Positions 36,398 through 47,944 of a stretch of 64,000 bases of DNA are shown in pieces; position 1 is the stretch's first letter; each line of letters starts with the position of its first letter. The DNA is from Malacoplasma penetrans HF-2. GTDB lineage: Bacteria > Bacillota_I > Bacilli_A > Mycoplasmatales > Mycoplasmoidaceae. The stretch lies in NCBI RefSeq assembly GCF_000011225.1, contig NC_004432.1, forward strand, positions 496,001 through 560,000, read 5' to 3'. A model generated the notes under the pieces. That model ran no database searches and was not told the DNA's origin. It worked only from the letters and a program-made list of their open reading frames with translations. The position numbers and the translations under genes are program-made.

Positions 36398-36935
36398 ATA
36401 GTGGGTTGTCTCCACTATAATAAAAGACTTAAATTGACTTTTTCTTATTTATATTATTATTAATGTAATAATTGATAGATAATTTTATTTTTTTATTAAA
36501 TTTTAATTCTTATACTTTTTTATATTAAAGTATGTATGTTTCTCAATCATAGAGTTTTTTAAAATTTCTTTTATGATTTGTTATTAAATTGTATTAATAA
36601 CCTCCTTTCTGTTAAAAATTTTATACACATATTATCGTGTACGTTTGATTAAGACATTTAAGTCTTTTTCTAATCATATATAAATTCTTTTTATTATTTT
36701 TTTTCTATAATATCTTTTATATTTCGTCCTAAGATATTTGTTTTTGTTCCTTTGTTATTTTTATTTTTTATCTTTTTTTAAAGAATTTCTCATATATATT
36801 AGATTTGTTTTTCTGTTTGTGGTTTTTCTCCTTAGAATAATAAAAATAGAGTTATACGATATATATAATTAAAAGTCGCGGTTTATTGAATAAATAAAAC
36901 ACCCGGGTTCCTCTTGGGTGTTTTATTTTTTATAT
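36398..36935 (+). ncRNA. Candidate structured non-coding RNA, about 535 nt
   Basis: No ORF of note on either strand. Downstream of a TATAAT there is a chain of stem-loops: ATAGTGG/CCACTAT (36398-36418), ATTATTA/TAATAAT (36456-36472), ATACTTT/AAAGTAT (36512-36533), AATCATA/TATGATT (36545-36578), TTATTAA/TTAATAA (36581-36600), TACAC/GTGTA (36624-36641), a bulged stem with AAGAC/GTCTT inside TGATTA/TAATCA (36646-36676), and AATATCTT/AAGATATT (36709-36738). It ends in a strong 12-bp terminator (36893-36935). ACCTCCTTTCT (36600-36610), identical to the 3' end of bacterial 16S rRNA, and TTCTCCTT (36826-36833) are unpaired and complementary to Shine-Dalgarno sites. It does not match tmRNA, SRP RNA or 6S RNA as I know them. 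Transcription is not proven. Confidence 0.5.
36893..36935. terminator. Strong terminator closing the candidate RNA
   Basis: AATAAAACACCC and GGGTGTTTTATT form a perfect 12-bp stem with an 11-nt loop, followed by a T-rich tract. The symmetry would allow some activity in both directions. Confidence 0.9.
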
Positions 36936-37073
36936 AAATAAATTATTGATTTATGTCAGTATTTAAGTTTTTAGAAAATACTAATTTTTAGTGAAAAAAA
37001 TATAAATTTACAATTTATTTATATAAAATATAGACTATATTAATTTTTGTATAAATATTTAAAATAACTAACT

Positions 37074-40010
37074 ATGATCAAGAATAAAAAAGATAAAATA
37101 TTTAAAATATTATCTTTTTCACTCCTTGCAAGCATGGTAGCTATTCCTTTAGCTTCTTGTAATTACAACAGTACATCTTTTAATAATCAAGTTGATGAAA
37201 CACCATCAAAAGATTTTAATGATGTAAACCAAAACAACTCTAATTCTTCTAATCAGAATAATAAAGAAGAATTAGACATTCAAGTTGTTAACTCTAAAAA
37301 AGTAGATAGCAGTTTACAAATAAATTTAACTAGTAGTAATAATTATGGACTAGAACAAAATTATTTAGATTTTGCTGACAATGGATCTTTTAACCAATTT
37401 AATGGAAACAGTAGCTTTGTAGAAAAAGACATCTTAGGTTATTTACATAGTTTGTATTATTCAAACAATGAATCAGTTTCTATTACTAATGTTAATTTAA
37501 GTAATTTAAAAGTTAATGCACCTGATAATAAGATAGTTTTTAATGAGTCTGAAATTAGCTTTAGTTTATCAGCAGAAATAAGTGCTAAGAAATTAACTAA
37601 CTTCATAATTGAAAACCAAACTTTTACATTGTCTCAAAATCACCATTATTCTTTAAACATTGAAGTTGTAGATCAATTAATAAAACCATCTATTCAAAAA
37701 TATAATAATAATTTTTATTTAGCTTGAATGGTAGAAAAAGCTACAGTTACTTTTAATAATCAAAGTTTTGAAATAAGTAATTTTGTTATTACTAAGAATT
37801 CTTTTTCTCAATCTTTCTATGTTCAGTTTGATAACCTATCAGATCAACAAACTTACTTTGATTTAAAAAATAAATATGAAACAGAGTTTAAAGAAAATTT
37901 AAGTCAAAACAATGTTAAAGAATTAGTAGAACAAAAAATAGAAAATGATACTTCATTTTATTTTTACATTGTAGATGTTGCTAACACTTTAGTTAAAGAA
38001 ATTGCTAAAGATGAACCAATCAATAAAATCATTCAAAATGCTACTAATTATTTATTAGACATATTAGTAAAACTTAACATTATTCCTAGTGAATTTGAAA
38101 GTATTTTAAAAGAAGCTCTTGTAGTTAATAGTGATGGAACTGCAAGCAATACAACTCTTTTAGAAGTTCTTTATAAAAACAAATCACAATTAATGAGCTT
38201 ACTAAAAAAATATCTAGGTACAGCATATGACATTGTTTATCCAATGATTGAAAATTTAGAACTTAATATGGATGAAAACAATGCAAGTTATAAAGTTATT
38301 TTAAATTACATAAATAGTATTAATAATCCACAACTAAAAAGTCTAATTACAGGAGACTTATTAGGTGTAACTTCGTCAGCTAAAAGTTTATGACAAATTG
38401 TTTGAGATAATTTTGATTTTATAATTTCTCAAGTTAAAGGATTAGCAAATAATAATGCTACTCTTAATTCAGTATTGAACTTAATATCTATTATTTTTAA
38501 AAAAGATGCTACTAATGGAAACTTTAGTTCTATCTATGATTCAATCCTTGCAAATGACACTAATAAAACAAATTTTACTAATGCTTTAGTTGGATTATTA
38601 CCAAGTGGTGTTTCAGAATATATAAAAATATTAGTTTCAGATAATACTGACTTCAATAAAGAAAACCTATTAAAAATAGTTACATCTATTTCTAATACTT
38701 TAAATGGATTATTTGAATATGCAGACAATGCTACAATTGATACTCCATACTATGAAAGATATAAAAATATTACTTTTACTAGAAGTTGAGTAAAAGATGT
38801 TTCAGTTGATACTACAAATTCACCTACAACTTCTTTTGAATATAAAGTTAGTTTTACATTTAACAGTGAAGTAACTTTAGATTTAGCAGTTATTAAAAGC
38901 TTAGTTAATCAAACTGTCTTTAATTCTTTAGTGGATAAATTAACTGGAATAAATAGAGATGCTTTAGTGAAATTAGTTGAGGATGAGGTTTCAAATGTTA
39001 AATTTGCTGGTTCAAAAGTTAATTTAGTAACACCTGCAGCAACTATGATTGATAATGAGCTTGCAAATATTAAAAAATATTTATTAGACTATGTTCCTGA
39101 CTCAATAAAAATTGGCACATCAGGAAATGAATTCTCATTAACATATACTGCTGATAATGATCAAATTTGATTTAATCCAAATAAAAAAGGATCTAATTAT
39201 TATTTAGGATTTAGTGTAGGGTACGATTTAAATATTTCTTACAATGATGTGGGAATGGTAAATTCTATTGTTAATAAGTATGCAGTGGGTGATGTTAATT
39301 ACCAATCAAAATATAAAGTTAAATGAACAGTTTTAACATTAGAAGCAATTTATTTTGACTATACATTGAATTATTACAATTTTTGAAAACCAATAATTCA
39401 AAACATATTCTTTAAAGATTACACTTATTCATCAAGGTTTTTCTTATCTGATTATAGTCAAGAGATTGCAACAACAAATAACTATAATGAAAATTATTAT
39501 TATACAAATTTAACATTTGAAAATAAGTCGAATTCTGTTTCTATTGATGATATAAAAAATCTAATTACTAAAGAAGATAATAATAGAAATAATTCTGTTA
39601 ATTGAAATGGAACTACAGAAAATACTAATGGTATTAATTTAACTTTAAGTGAAGATAACAAAAAACAATTATTTTCAAAAATGTTTGATGTTAGTTCAGA
39701 CAATAATAATTTAACTAATTCAAATTTTAGTAGTTATTATGATTTTCAATTTGATTCACATTTAGACTTTTCTACTACTTTAAGTTTTAATTTAGTTGCT
39801 AGAGGGCATGTAAAAATAAATTATGGATTTAGCAAATATACATGAGATAAAGAATTCCAAAGAGTTAATTTAAATGTTAATTTAAGTGCATCATTATATA
39901 ATTCAAAAATTTACTTCCCCATTAACTTCTATGATTCAACAAATAAAAAACTTGTTACTTCTTATACAAAAAACTACACAAGTTTTAATGTTGCTACTAC
40001 TAATAGTTAA
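37074..40010 (+). CDS. Large lipoprotein, paralogue of the 24708 gene
   Basis: 978 residues, TAA at 40008. The N-terminus is a lipoprotein signal: basic MIKNKKDKIFK, hydrophobic ILSFSLLASMVAIPLA, then lipobox LASC with the Cys at about residue 29. A short Asn/Gln/Ser-rich linker follows, then a body without a recognised domain. NNNFYLAW followed by TVTFNNQSFEI (about 37705-37775) aligns with the equivalent segment in the 24708 protein. It is probably anchored on the outer membrane face. No clear RBS. It starts 64 nt after a clear AT-rich promoter-like stretch near 37010-37060. Confidence 0.88.
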
Positions 40011-40026
40011 TTCAACTTTATTTATA

Positions 40027-40061
40027 AATAAGGCTTTAAGGCCTTATTTTTTTATTTTCTT
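40027..40061 (+). terminator. Terminator of the lipoprotein gene
   Basis: AATAAGGC and GCCTTATT pair with a short loop and are followed by a seven-T run. Confidence 0.85.
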
Positions 40062-40290
40062 AAATAGTTAATTTTATTTATAAAAACACTAAAGAATTAT
40101 TAGAAATATATTTCTGATAAAGAAATTAGACATTATTGATAAAAAAATAAAATATAAAATTGATTTATACATATCTAATGTCAATTAGTATTTTGTTAAC
40201 TAAGAGTTTTTAAATATATAAATATCTTGTCTATTAAAATGTTTTTAATTTAAAATAAATACATGTAATTTAAAAGAAAACTTTCTAAAA

Positions 40291-42108
40291 ATGAAATTAT
40301 TTGGCAATAAAAAGAACAAAGATAAAAAAGTAAAAGATAAAAAAGAAAAACAAAAAAAATCTTTTTTTGGTTTTTTTAAAAAATCTAAGAAAAATAAGAA
40401 TTATCAACCAACTCAAGATGTTCAAACAGAGTTGTTAGATAACAATGCTTTTGAATCTCAACAACCTATTGAACAAAAAATATTTTTAGAAAACACATTA
40501 CCTGAAAATTCATATTCAAAAGACTTAAATGATTTTGATAATGAAAGAATTTTCTTAGATACTAAAGCTGTTAAAAATGAGGATCTAATTAAAGAAGCTC
40601 TTGAAGTTAGTGCTTTAAGAAATGAAGAAGATGAATCATTTAAAAAAGATGACTTATATTTCCAAGATGAAAATAATGAAGTTTATTATGAACAAAATGT
40701 ATCTCCTGTAGAAACTTATGGGGTTCCATTTGAAATTGCATATGATAATAAAGAAACAATAGAAAAGAATTTATCATATGATGCAATTTATACAGAAACT
40801 GATTTAAAAAACTTTGGCTTACCAGAAGATTTATTTTTGAAATTTTTCAAAAATGGATCAGTATTTTATAAATTAAAAAAAGAAGGTAAAACTGAAGATG
40901 AAATTTCAGTTTATACAGTTTTTAAAAAAGATACTAAATTCTCGGACAGTGAGGATGAAGAATTTAAAAAACAAGCTTATTTAGAAAAATTGAAAGAAGC
41001 TGAATTCTTTTCAAAATGAGATGATGATTTTGAAATTAATGAAATACTTGGAAATAACTTAGATGATAGTGAAGAGAGATTATCATTAAAAGAGAAAATC
41101 TATAATCTAAATAAAGAAATTGAAAACAAAATTGAAAGATTAAATAAAGTTAATATTGTTGATGGAGATATAGGAGAACTAATCTACACAAGACAATACA
41201 TTGAACAAAAACAAGAAGAAATAAAAGATAAAATTTATGAACTGAAAGAAAACTTTTCTAACAGCAATATTTTTTATAAAGTGAAAAATCTTTTCTTTAA
41301 TACATGAGATGAAGATGACATTTATTTTGGTTACAGATTAGAAAACATTTCTTTTGATGTTTATCCAAATGACAGAATTGTTATAGTAAGTGATAACTCT
41401 ATTACTAACCAATTGTTAGTTGATGTTCTAAAAGGTGATGAACTTAAAACAGCAGGATATGTTTACAAAAATGTTTGAAGAAAAAACCAATGAGTAGATG
41501 CATCTGACCTTGAATATAATTATTCAAAAATTAATAATGTAGATTTAAATGATGAATTACTATATGGTTTAACAAGTCCAGATTATTTATCATTTGGTAT
41601 TAAAAACAAAAGAAAAGATAATGTTGGTATCTCAATGCAAAGAATCTTTAAATCTTTAGGAGTTTCTCCGGAAGATAAGATTAGAGATAGATTAATTGAA
41701 TTAATGAGATTTGAATCTCAATTAAACAAAAACTTGTTTGAATTAGATGATTTAAACTTAGAGAAGTTTTACACAATTTGTGACATTTTAATTAATAAGA
41801 AAATGATCTTAATTAAAAGTATTTGCCAAGGAATGTCTTTCAATGAAAAGATGGAATTATTGAACTTCTTAAATAAATACTTTGCTACTAACAACATTAC
41901 AGCAATTTATGCATCTGATGATTTAAATGATGTTAATTTATTTGCTACTAAAGTTATGGTCATTAAACAAGGTCAATTAATGAGCTTTAAATCATTTGAT
42001 CAAATTTTAAAAGAGTTCAATTCAGTAAATGAATTTGTAATCCACCATCTGAAATATGGTGTGGTTAAAGAATATGATGTAGATAAAATTGTGCCTCTTC
42101 CTGAATAG
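40291..42108 (+). CDS. Cytoplasmic protein with a degenerate ABC-ATPase-like C-terminal domain
   Basis: 605 residues. The first 45 residues are almost all Lys, Phe and Asn (basic tail). Residues about 45-250 are acidic, 260-330 are coiled coil (LNKEIENKIERLNKVN). From about residue 345 the order resembles an ABC ATPase: LENISFDVYPNDRIVIVSDN, a helix LLVDVLKGDE, a TAGYVY strand, MILIKS in place of Walker B, then an ITAIYASDD stretch (H-loop position) and VMVIKQGQLMSF like the usual VLxxGxI. The Walker A GxxGxGKS is replaced by SDNSITNQ, so ATP hydrolysis is unlikely. The assignment is by eye. A scaffold role is inference. It lies upstream of a real ABC exporter pair. Confidence 0.75.
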
Positions 42109-42166
42109 TAATTTTTTTACCAATTAGTACTTTTAAATTATTTAAATTGCTATCCATTTCATTCTT

Positions 42167-42210
42167 GTACTTAAAAATTTTTATCTAAAAAAATTTTTAA
42201 GTAGTATAAT
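42167..42210 (+). promoter_or_regulatory. Long palindrome overlapping a promoter upstream of the ABC exporter
   Basis: ACTTAAAAATTTTT (from 42169) pairs with AAAAATTTTTAAGT (to 42202), giving a perfect 14-bp inverted repeat. A TATAAT follows at 42205-42210. It may be an operator covering the -35 region or the terminator of the preceding gene. Confidence 0.5.
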
Positions 42211-42341
42211 TTTCAATGCTAAGCAGAATTCAAAAAAAATAACATTTTTAATAATTCTTACAATCGTAAGATTATTTAAAAATTTATTTTTTATTTTGTG
42301 TTTAATTTTTGCTATAGCTTTTTATATTAAAGGGGGAGAAA

Positions 42342-44138
42342 ATGTTTAAGCTGTTAAAGTACATGAACAAAAAAGATGTCTACTGAAGTTTATTATGTGC
42401 TTTTATGTGTATTGGGCAAGTAGCATGTGATATTGCACAGCCATTTTTAATGTCTAATATGTTTACAGATTTAACTTCAAAAATGTTAACTAATCCAGAA
42501 AGTTCAATTTTAATTTCTACTATTTGATACTATGCTGGAATAATGATTGCTTTAGCAATTGTCAGCTTTGTTTTTGGGTGTGGTGTAACATTTATTTCAG
42601 CAAGAGTTGCAGTAAGAGTTTGTGGAAATATTAGATTCCAATTATTCCATAAGATTCAACATCTTACAGGGAAAGAGATTGATAAAATCTCAACAGTTTC
42701 TTTGATTACAAGAATTACTAATGATGTTACTTTTTATCAGAATACATTAGTTTTAGTTTTAAGAATGTTATCAAGAAGTACTTTATTATTTGTTGGTGGT
42801 GTAATAGCATCTTTCATTTATAGTGCTCAGTTAACATCAAATGTTGCAAATGGACAACAAAGCTTATGATGATTAGCTTTTATTATCTTAGGTTGTTTAG
42901 CAGTGCTTTTCTTAATCATGTCAGTACTGATTGTCTTTTCAATTCCATACTTTTCTAAACAACAAAAAGAAACTGATAAAACAAATGCAGTAATGCGTGA
43001 AAATATTTTAGGTATCAAAGTAGTTAAAGCTTTTAATTTAGAAAAAGAGCAAATTAAATCTTTTGATATCCAAAATAAAGAGTTAAGAAAGGTTTCAACA
43101 AGAGGGCAACAAATTGGTTTTACATTAATGCCTCTTATATCTTTCTTTGTACAAACATCAATCATTGTGTTATTAATGGTTGCTGCTACTCAAATGGTTG
43201 GTTCTGGTAATGCATCAGCAAATGGAACTGTTTTAGCTTTTATCCAAATGGTTTCATTAATTGCAATGGGTATGATTTTATCAATTATTGCTTTAGTTAA
43301 CATAGGGCAATCTAAGGCATGTTGTAATCGTATTTTAGAAGTATTTAATTCACAACCTTCTATTCCAAGAAATACTTCAGACAATATGGTTGTAAATTCT
43401 AATGTTGAATTTAAAAATGTATCTTTTAAATACACACAAAATAAAGATGCTTTAAATGTATTAGATGATATTTCATTCACAGCAAAACCTGGAGAAATGA
43501 TTGGTATTATTGGACCTAATGGAAGTGGAAAAACTACATTAGTTAATTTAATTACTAGAAACTATGATGTTAAGAGTGGTGAGATTATAATTTCTGGTCA
43601 CAACATTAAAGATATTAATTATCAATCACTTCGTGATTCTATTGGTTATGTTCCTCAAAAAAGTGTTTTATTTTCTGGAACTATTAAAGGGAATATCTTA
43701 TTTGGTAAAAATGATGCTACTGAAGAAGAATTAGTTGAGGCTGCAAAAAATGCAGAAGCTTTAGACTTTATTAAAAATAAAGAAAATTATTTTGATTCAG
43801 TTGTAGAACAACGTGGTGGAAACTTTTCAGGTGGTCAAAAACAAAGGCTTTCAATTGCACGTGCTTTAGTTAGAAAACCTAAAATTTTAATTTTAGATGA
43901 TTCTACAAGTGCATTGGATATGATCACTGAAGCTAAGGTTCAAAACAATATTAGAAAGTTTAAAGATTCTACAATTTTCTTAGTAGGTCAAAGAATTAGT
44001 GCAATCTCTAAAGCTGACAAGATTATTGTTTTAAACCAAGGTAAAATGGTTGGTTTTGGAAAACATAGTGAGTTGATGAAAAATTGTCCTTTATATAAAG
44101 AAATTTCAGATTCTCAAATGTTTACAGGAAAGGATTAA
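42342..44138 (+). CDS. ABC exporter half-transporter with a degenerate ATP site
   Basis: 598 residues. The N-terminal ~330 residues form a six-helix exporter domain. In the NBD, Walker A is GPNGSGKTT (about residue 391), the signature is FSGGQKQRL and Walker B is ILILDDSTSALD (about 517), so the catalytic Glu is replaced by Asp. The switch His is replaced by Gln (VGQRISAI). The RBS AGGGGGAG is very strong. Two nt downstream lies the partner half with a complete site. The pair fits asymmetric heterodimeric multidrug/lipid exporters of the LmrCD / BmrCD / TM287-288 type. Substrate unknown. Confidence 0.92.
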
Positions 44139-44140
44139 TT

Positions 44141-46132
44141 ATGAATACTAGTAAAAAAATAAATTCTAAAGAAACATCTAATATCTTAATTAATCAAGAA
44201 ATTCAAAACCAAGAATCTCAAAATCAAAAAGCTGTAAACCAACAATCTGAGTCTAAACCTTATTCTAAAGACAAACTGCAATTTAAATTAGCATTTAAGA
44301 TAATGCTAAGATATTTAAGTTTTTATAAGAAGTCTGTAATTGCAGCATTCTTAATTGCTTTAGTTTCTACAGGATTTAATATTGTAGTTATTATTGGAAT
44401 GGGTGATGTACAAAATTATTTCACTACTTTAGTGGGTGCTGGAAATAGTGGAAACATCACAACAACTAATTTCTTTATATTTGCTGGAATGATGATGCTT
44501 TGTTATTTCTTTAATGCATTTTTCCAATGATGTCTAAACTTTACTGTAATTAAGTTATCTCAAGGAATTGGTTATAAATTGAGAATGGATCTATTTAACC
44601 ATGTCCAAATCCTGTCTGTAAAATATTTCGATACTCATGAAAGTGGAGATATCATGAGTGTTTTAACAAATGATGTTTATAAATTAACTCAGTTTATTTC
44701 TGAAAACTTTACTCAGACATTATATGGTTTAACAACCATGCTTGGAATGTTAATTCTGATGTTTATTATTAGTCCAATCATATCTTTAATAGTTATTGGA
44801 GTTCTTTTAATTTTATTATCTTTAATTTCTATTTTGATTAAAAAATCTGCTCCTGCCTTTATGAAACAACAAAGAGAACTTGGACATATGAATGGATATG
44901 CTGAAGAAATCATTTCAGGACAAAATATTATTAGTTTATATAGTCAAGAAAAAAATGTTGAAAAAGATTTTCAAAAAATTAATTCAATATTAACAAAGAG
45001 TGGTGAATCTTCTCAGGGAATCTCTGGTTTATTAATTCCTTGATTAAATTTCTTAATGACATTTATTGTTGCTCTTTTATATGGGATCTCAGTTACTTTT
45101 GTTTTTAATGATATTAAATTTTATGGTTTAGCAGATTCAGGGAGTGGGATAACTTTACTCCATGAATTATCTTCAGCACAAGCTAGTAATCCACTTTCGC
45201 TTAAATTAGCTGCTATTACATCAATGATTTTAGCTACTAGAAACTTTATTCAACCAATTAACCAAATGATTGCAATGGTTGCACAAATGCAACAAGCAGT
45301 TGCCGGATGTACTAGAACTGATGAAATCTTTAAACAACATGATGAATACAAAGAAATTGAAACCGTTACAATTGATCAACCTTTAAAAGGTAAAGTTGAA
45401 ATTAAAAATTTAAACTTTAGCTATGTTGAAGATAAACCAGTTTTAAAGAATGTTAGTATATCAGCTGACCCTGGTCAAACTATTGCAATTGTTGGACCTA
45501 CTGGAAGTGGTAAAACAACTATTATTAACTTATTAACAAAATTCTATGACATTGAAGATGGAGACATCTTTATAGATGGTTATGATATTAAAACAGTAAC
45601 TAAAGAAAGTATGAGAAAACAAGTTTCAATAGTTTTACAAGATACTTACTTATTTAGTGGAACTATTAAAGATAACATTAGATTTGCAAAACCGGATGCA
45701 ACTGATGAAGAAATCAAACAAGCTGCAATTACAGCAGACTGTGATGATTTCATTATGAAGCTTGAAAATGGTTATGACACAGTTTTATCTGAAAATGCTT
45801 CAGAGTTATCAAGTGGACAAAAACAATTGATAGCAATTGCTCGTGCTATGATTTCACCTTCAAGTATTTTAATATTGGATGAGGCCACATCTAATATTGA
45901 TACTAGAACTGAAAAGATAGTTCAAAAAGCTATGTTAAAATTAATTAAAAATAAAACTGCTTTTGTTATTGCTCACCGTCTATCAACTATTAGAACTGCT
46001 GATAAGATTGTAGTTTTAAAAGATGGAAGTGTTTTAGAATGTGGAAACCATAATGAATTGATGAAGAAAAAAGGATTCTACTATAATTTAAATCTTTCTA
46101 AAACTGATAATTTAGATGAGGAAAAAGACTAA
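44141..46132 (+). CDS. ABC exporter half-transporter with the canonical catalytic site
   Basis: 663 residues, starting 2 nt after the first half. An extra Gln/Asn/Ser-rich cytoplasmic N-terminal tail of about 45 residues precedes the membrane domain. In the NBD, Walker A is GPTGSGKTT, the signature is LSSGQKQLI (second Gly of LSGGQ changed to Ser), Walker B is ILILDEATSNID with the catalytic Glu, and the switch His is in VIAHRLSTI. The altered signature contacts the degenerate Walker site of the partner; the intact partner signature FSGGQ serves this canonical site. Together they make an asymmetric heterodimer. A paralogous aldehyde dehydrogenase-like gene starts 8 nt later. Confidence 0.92.
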
Positions 46133-46140
46133 TAATAACC

Positions 46141-47529
46141 ATGAACAATTTATTTTCTATTTTTGATTTACAAAAGAACTTTTATATGTCTAGTAATGAA
46201 ATGTCATATAAGAATTTGTTGAGTAAGTTAATCCACTTTAATGAGGTTTTTAAAAAGTATGAAAAAGAACTTTATAAAGTTATAGGTGAAAGTTATGACC
46301 AACCTTTATGAGATATTTATCATACTGAAATTAAACCTGTCATTAGAGAAGTAAAATATTTTATTAAAAGAATTAAGATCTTTAGAAAAGCTAAACTATT
46401 AAAAAACAATTTTATTGATAACTTATTTAAACAAAACACTACTTATAGACAACCATATGGTTCATGTTTGTTTTTACTAAACCAAAGTATGCCAATTTCT
46501 AAAACTTTCATTTTATTAATTGGAGCTTTAGTTTGTGGGAATTCTTTATTTGTTAAACTACCTACTTTTACAGTTGATGTAAATAGAATTATTAAATGTA
46601 TTTTCAAAGAAGTATTTAATGATAACTACATCTATTTCATTGATGAAAACATTTCAGAAAATGATTTAAAAAATGTATATGATTTTAATTTTGATTTAGT
46701 TTATTACAATGGTAATACTGCTAATGCTAAAACTATTCAAAGAATCTTTGCACCGAGATTAACTAAAATAGTTTTAGATATCAATAATAAAAATCCAGTT
46801 ATTTTAGATGAAACTGCAAACTTAGAACTTGCAGCTAAAAAAATAATTTGATCAAAGATGTTATTAGGTGGTCAGACTTCACATTCTCCTGACTTTCTAA
46901 TTATCCATGAATCAATTTTTCAATCATTTATTAAGATTTTAAAAACTGAATATGATTCACAATTTGGTAAGGGTGAAAAGATTGATAAAATAACTAGAAT
47001 TGATACTAATCAAAATTATGAAAATATTACTTCTATATTAAATAAATCTCTTTCTAAAAACAGAATTATTTTTGGTGGTTTAACTGATAATAACCAAAGA
47101 AAAATTGAACTAACATTAGTTCAAGTAGATGATCTAAAATCAGCCTTGTTATCACAAGATATTAATTCTCCAATTTTACCAGTTGTAATATTTAATAGCT
47201 TCTCTGATATTAATGGGATTGTAGAACATAGTGATACTCCTTCTTGTATTTATTTCTTTAGTAAAAATAAAAAAAGAATTAACTCACTTTTAAAACAAAT
47301 AGAATCAAGATTTTTCTGTATCAATAACATTTCTATTCCTTGGTTTAAAGGTCTTCCATTTGGAGGGATTAAAAATTCAGGAACCCATTTATATTCAAAA
47401 AGAGATACAGTAAAAGCTTTTACATATAAAAAGATTATTATTAAAGAGTTTTGAGATAGTAAAGAAAAATACTTAAACAATACTGAAAAAAATAATAAGA
47501 TTAAAGAAAAAATAGAAAAAATGAATTAG
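46141..47529 (+). CDS. Aldehyde dehydrogenase-like protein lacking the catalytic Cys
   Basis: 462 residues, ending at TAG 47527. It is paralogous to the enzyme at 16783 along its length: ILDETANLELAAKKIIWSKM here versus VDETADIELAARRIVWAKL there, and LPFGGIKNSGTH near the C-terminus. The nucleophile Cys is Ser247 (GGQTSHSPD versus MGQTCVAPN) and the general base Glu is Asp213 (VLDINNKNPV versus LELGSANPV). The Asn site region reads LLNQSMPIS instead of NPFNYP. Classical dehydrogenase activity is thus unlikely. The frame is intact, so it seems maintained. It follows the ABC exporter by 8 nt and ends with a terminator. Confidence 0.85.
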
Positions 47530-47537
47530 TTTATTCA

Positions 47538-47577
47538 TTAAACTTCCTAGGCACTATCTGGGAAGTTTTTTATTTTT
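47538..47577 (+). terminator. Intrinsic terminator
   Basis: AAACTTCC and GGAAGTTT pair around a 13-nt loop, followed by a T run. Confidence 0.8.
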
Positions 47578-47675
47578 CAATATTATAATTCTTACAATTT
47601 TTATTTTCATAATTTAAATAAAATATAATAAAATAGTTTATATATATTTTTTTGATAAAGTGAAATTCTATAATT

Positions 47676-47930
47676 GTGTTAAGTGCAAAAATTACTAAAA
47701 GTATAATTGAACAAATTCTTAAATCTACACCAGGTGTTAATGATAAGATTTCAGCTTCTGATATTGAAATAAAAATTCAATCTTTTATTTATATAACTAT
47801 TAACGTTTCAATTGATGAAACACAAGTTAATGTTTTAGAAACTGCAAAAATGATTCAAAAACAAGTTTTTTATGATTTAACTGACAAAACAGATTTAAAG
47901 AATTTTAAAATTGATATTTTTCTTAAATAA
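47676..47930 (+). CDS. Asp23/Gls24 family protein
   Basis: 84 residues from a GTG start (VLSAKITKSIIEQILKSTPGV), with the TPGV(N) motif and the later ITINVSIDETQVNVLETAKMIQKQV stretch of the Asp23/Gls24 fold. It is shorter than Asp23 of Firmicutes (about 120). TTG 47652 is an alternative start adding eight residues. In Gram-positive bacteria a gene of this family (yloU) precedes the fakA homologue, as here with a 14-nt gap. Its role may be at the membrane or in fatty-acid uptake, by context only. Confidence 0.75.
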   Translation: MLSAKITKSIIEQILKSTPGVNDKISASDIEIKIQSFIYITINVSIDETQVNVLETAKMIQKQVFYDLTDKTDLKNFKIDIFLK

Positions 47931-47944
47931 GGGTGTATTACTGT

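Noticed and set aside
36388-36935. tmRNA, SRP RNA or a leftover 16S rRNA 3' end.
   Set aside because: No tRNA-like ends or tag ORF, no SRP GGAAG/AGCAG core, and only 11 nt match the 16S tail with no rRNA helix before it.
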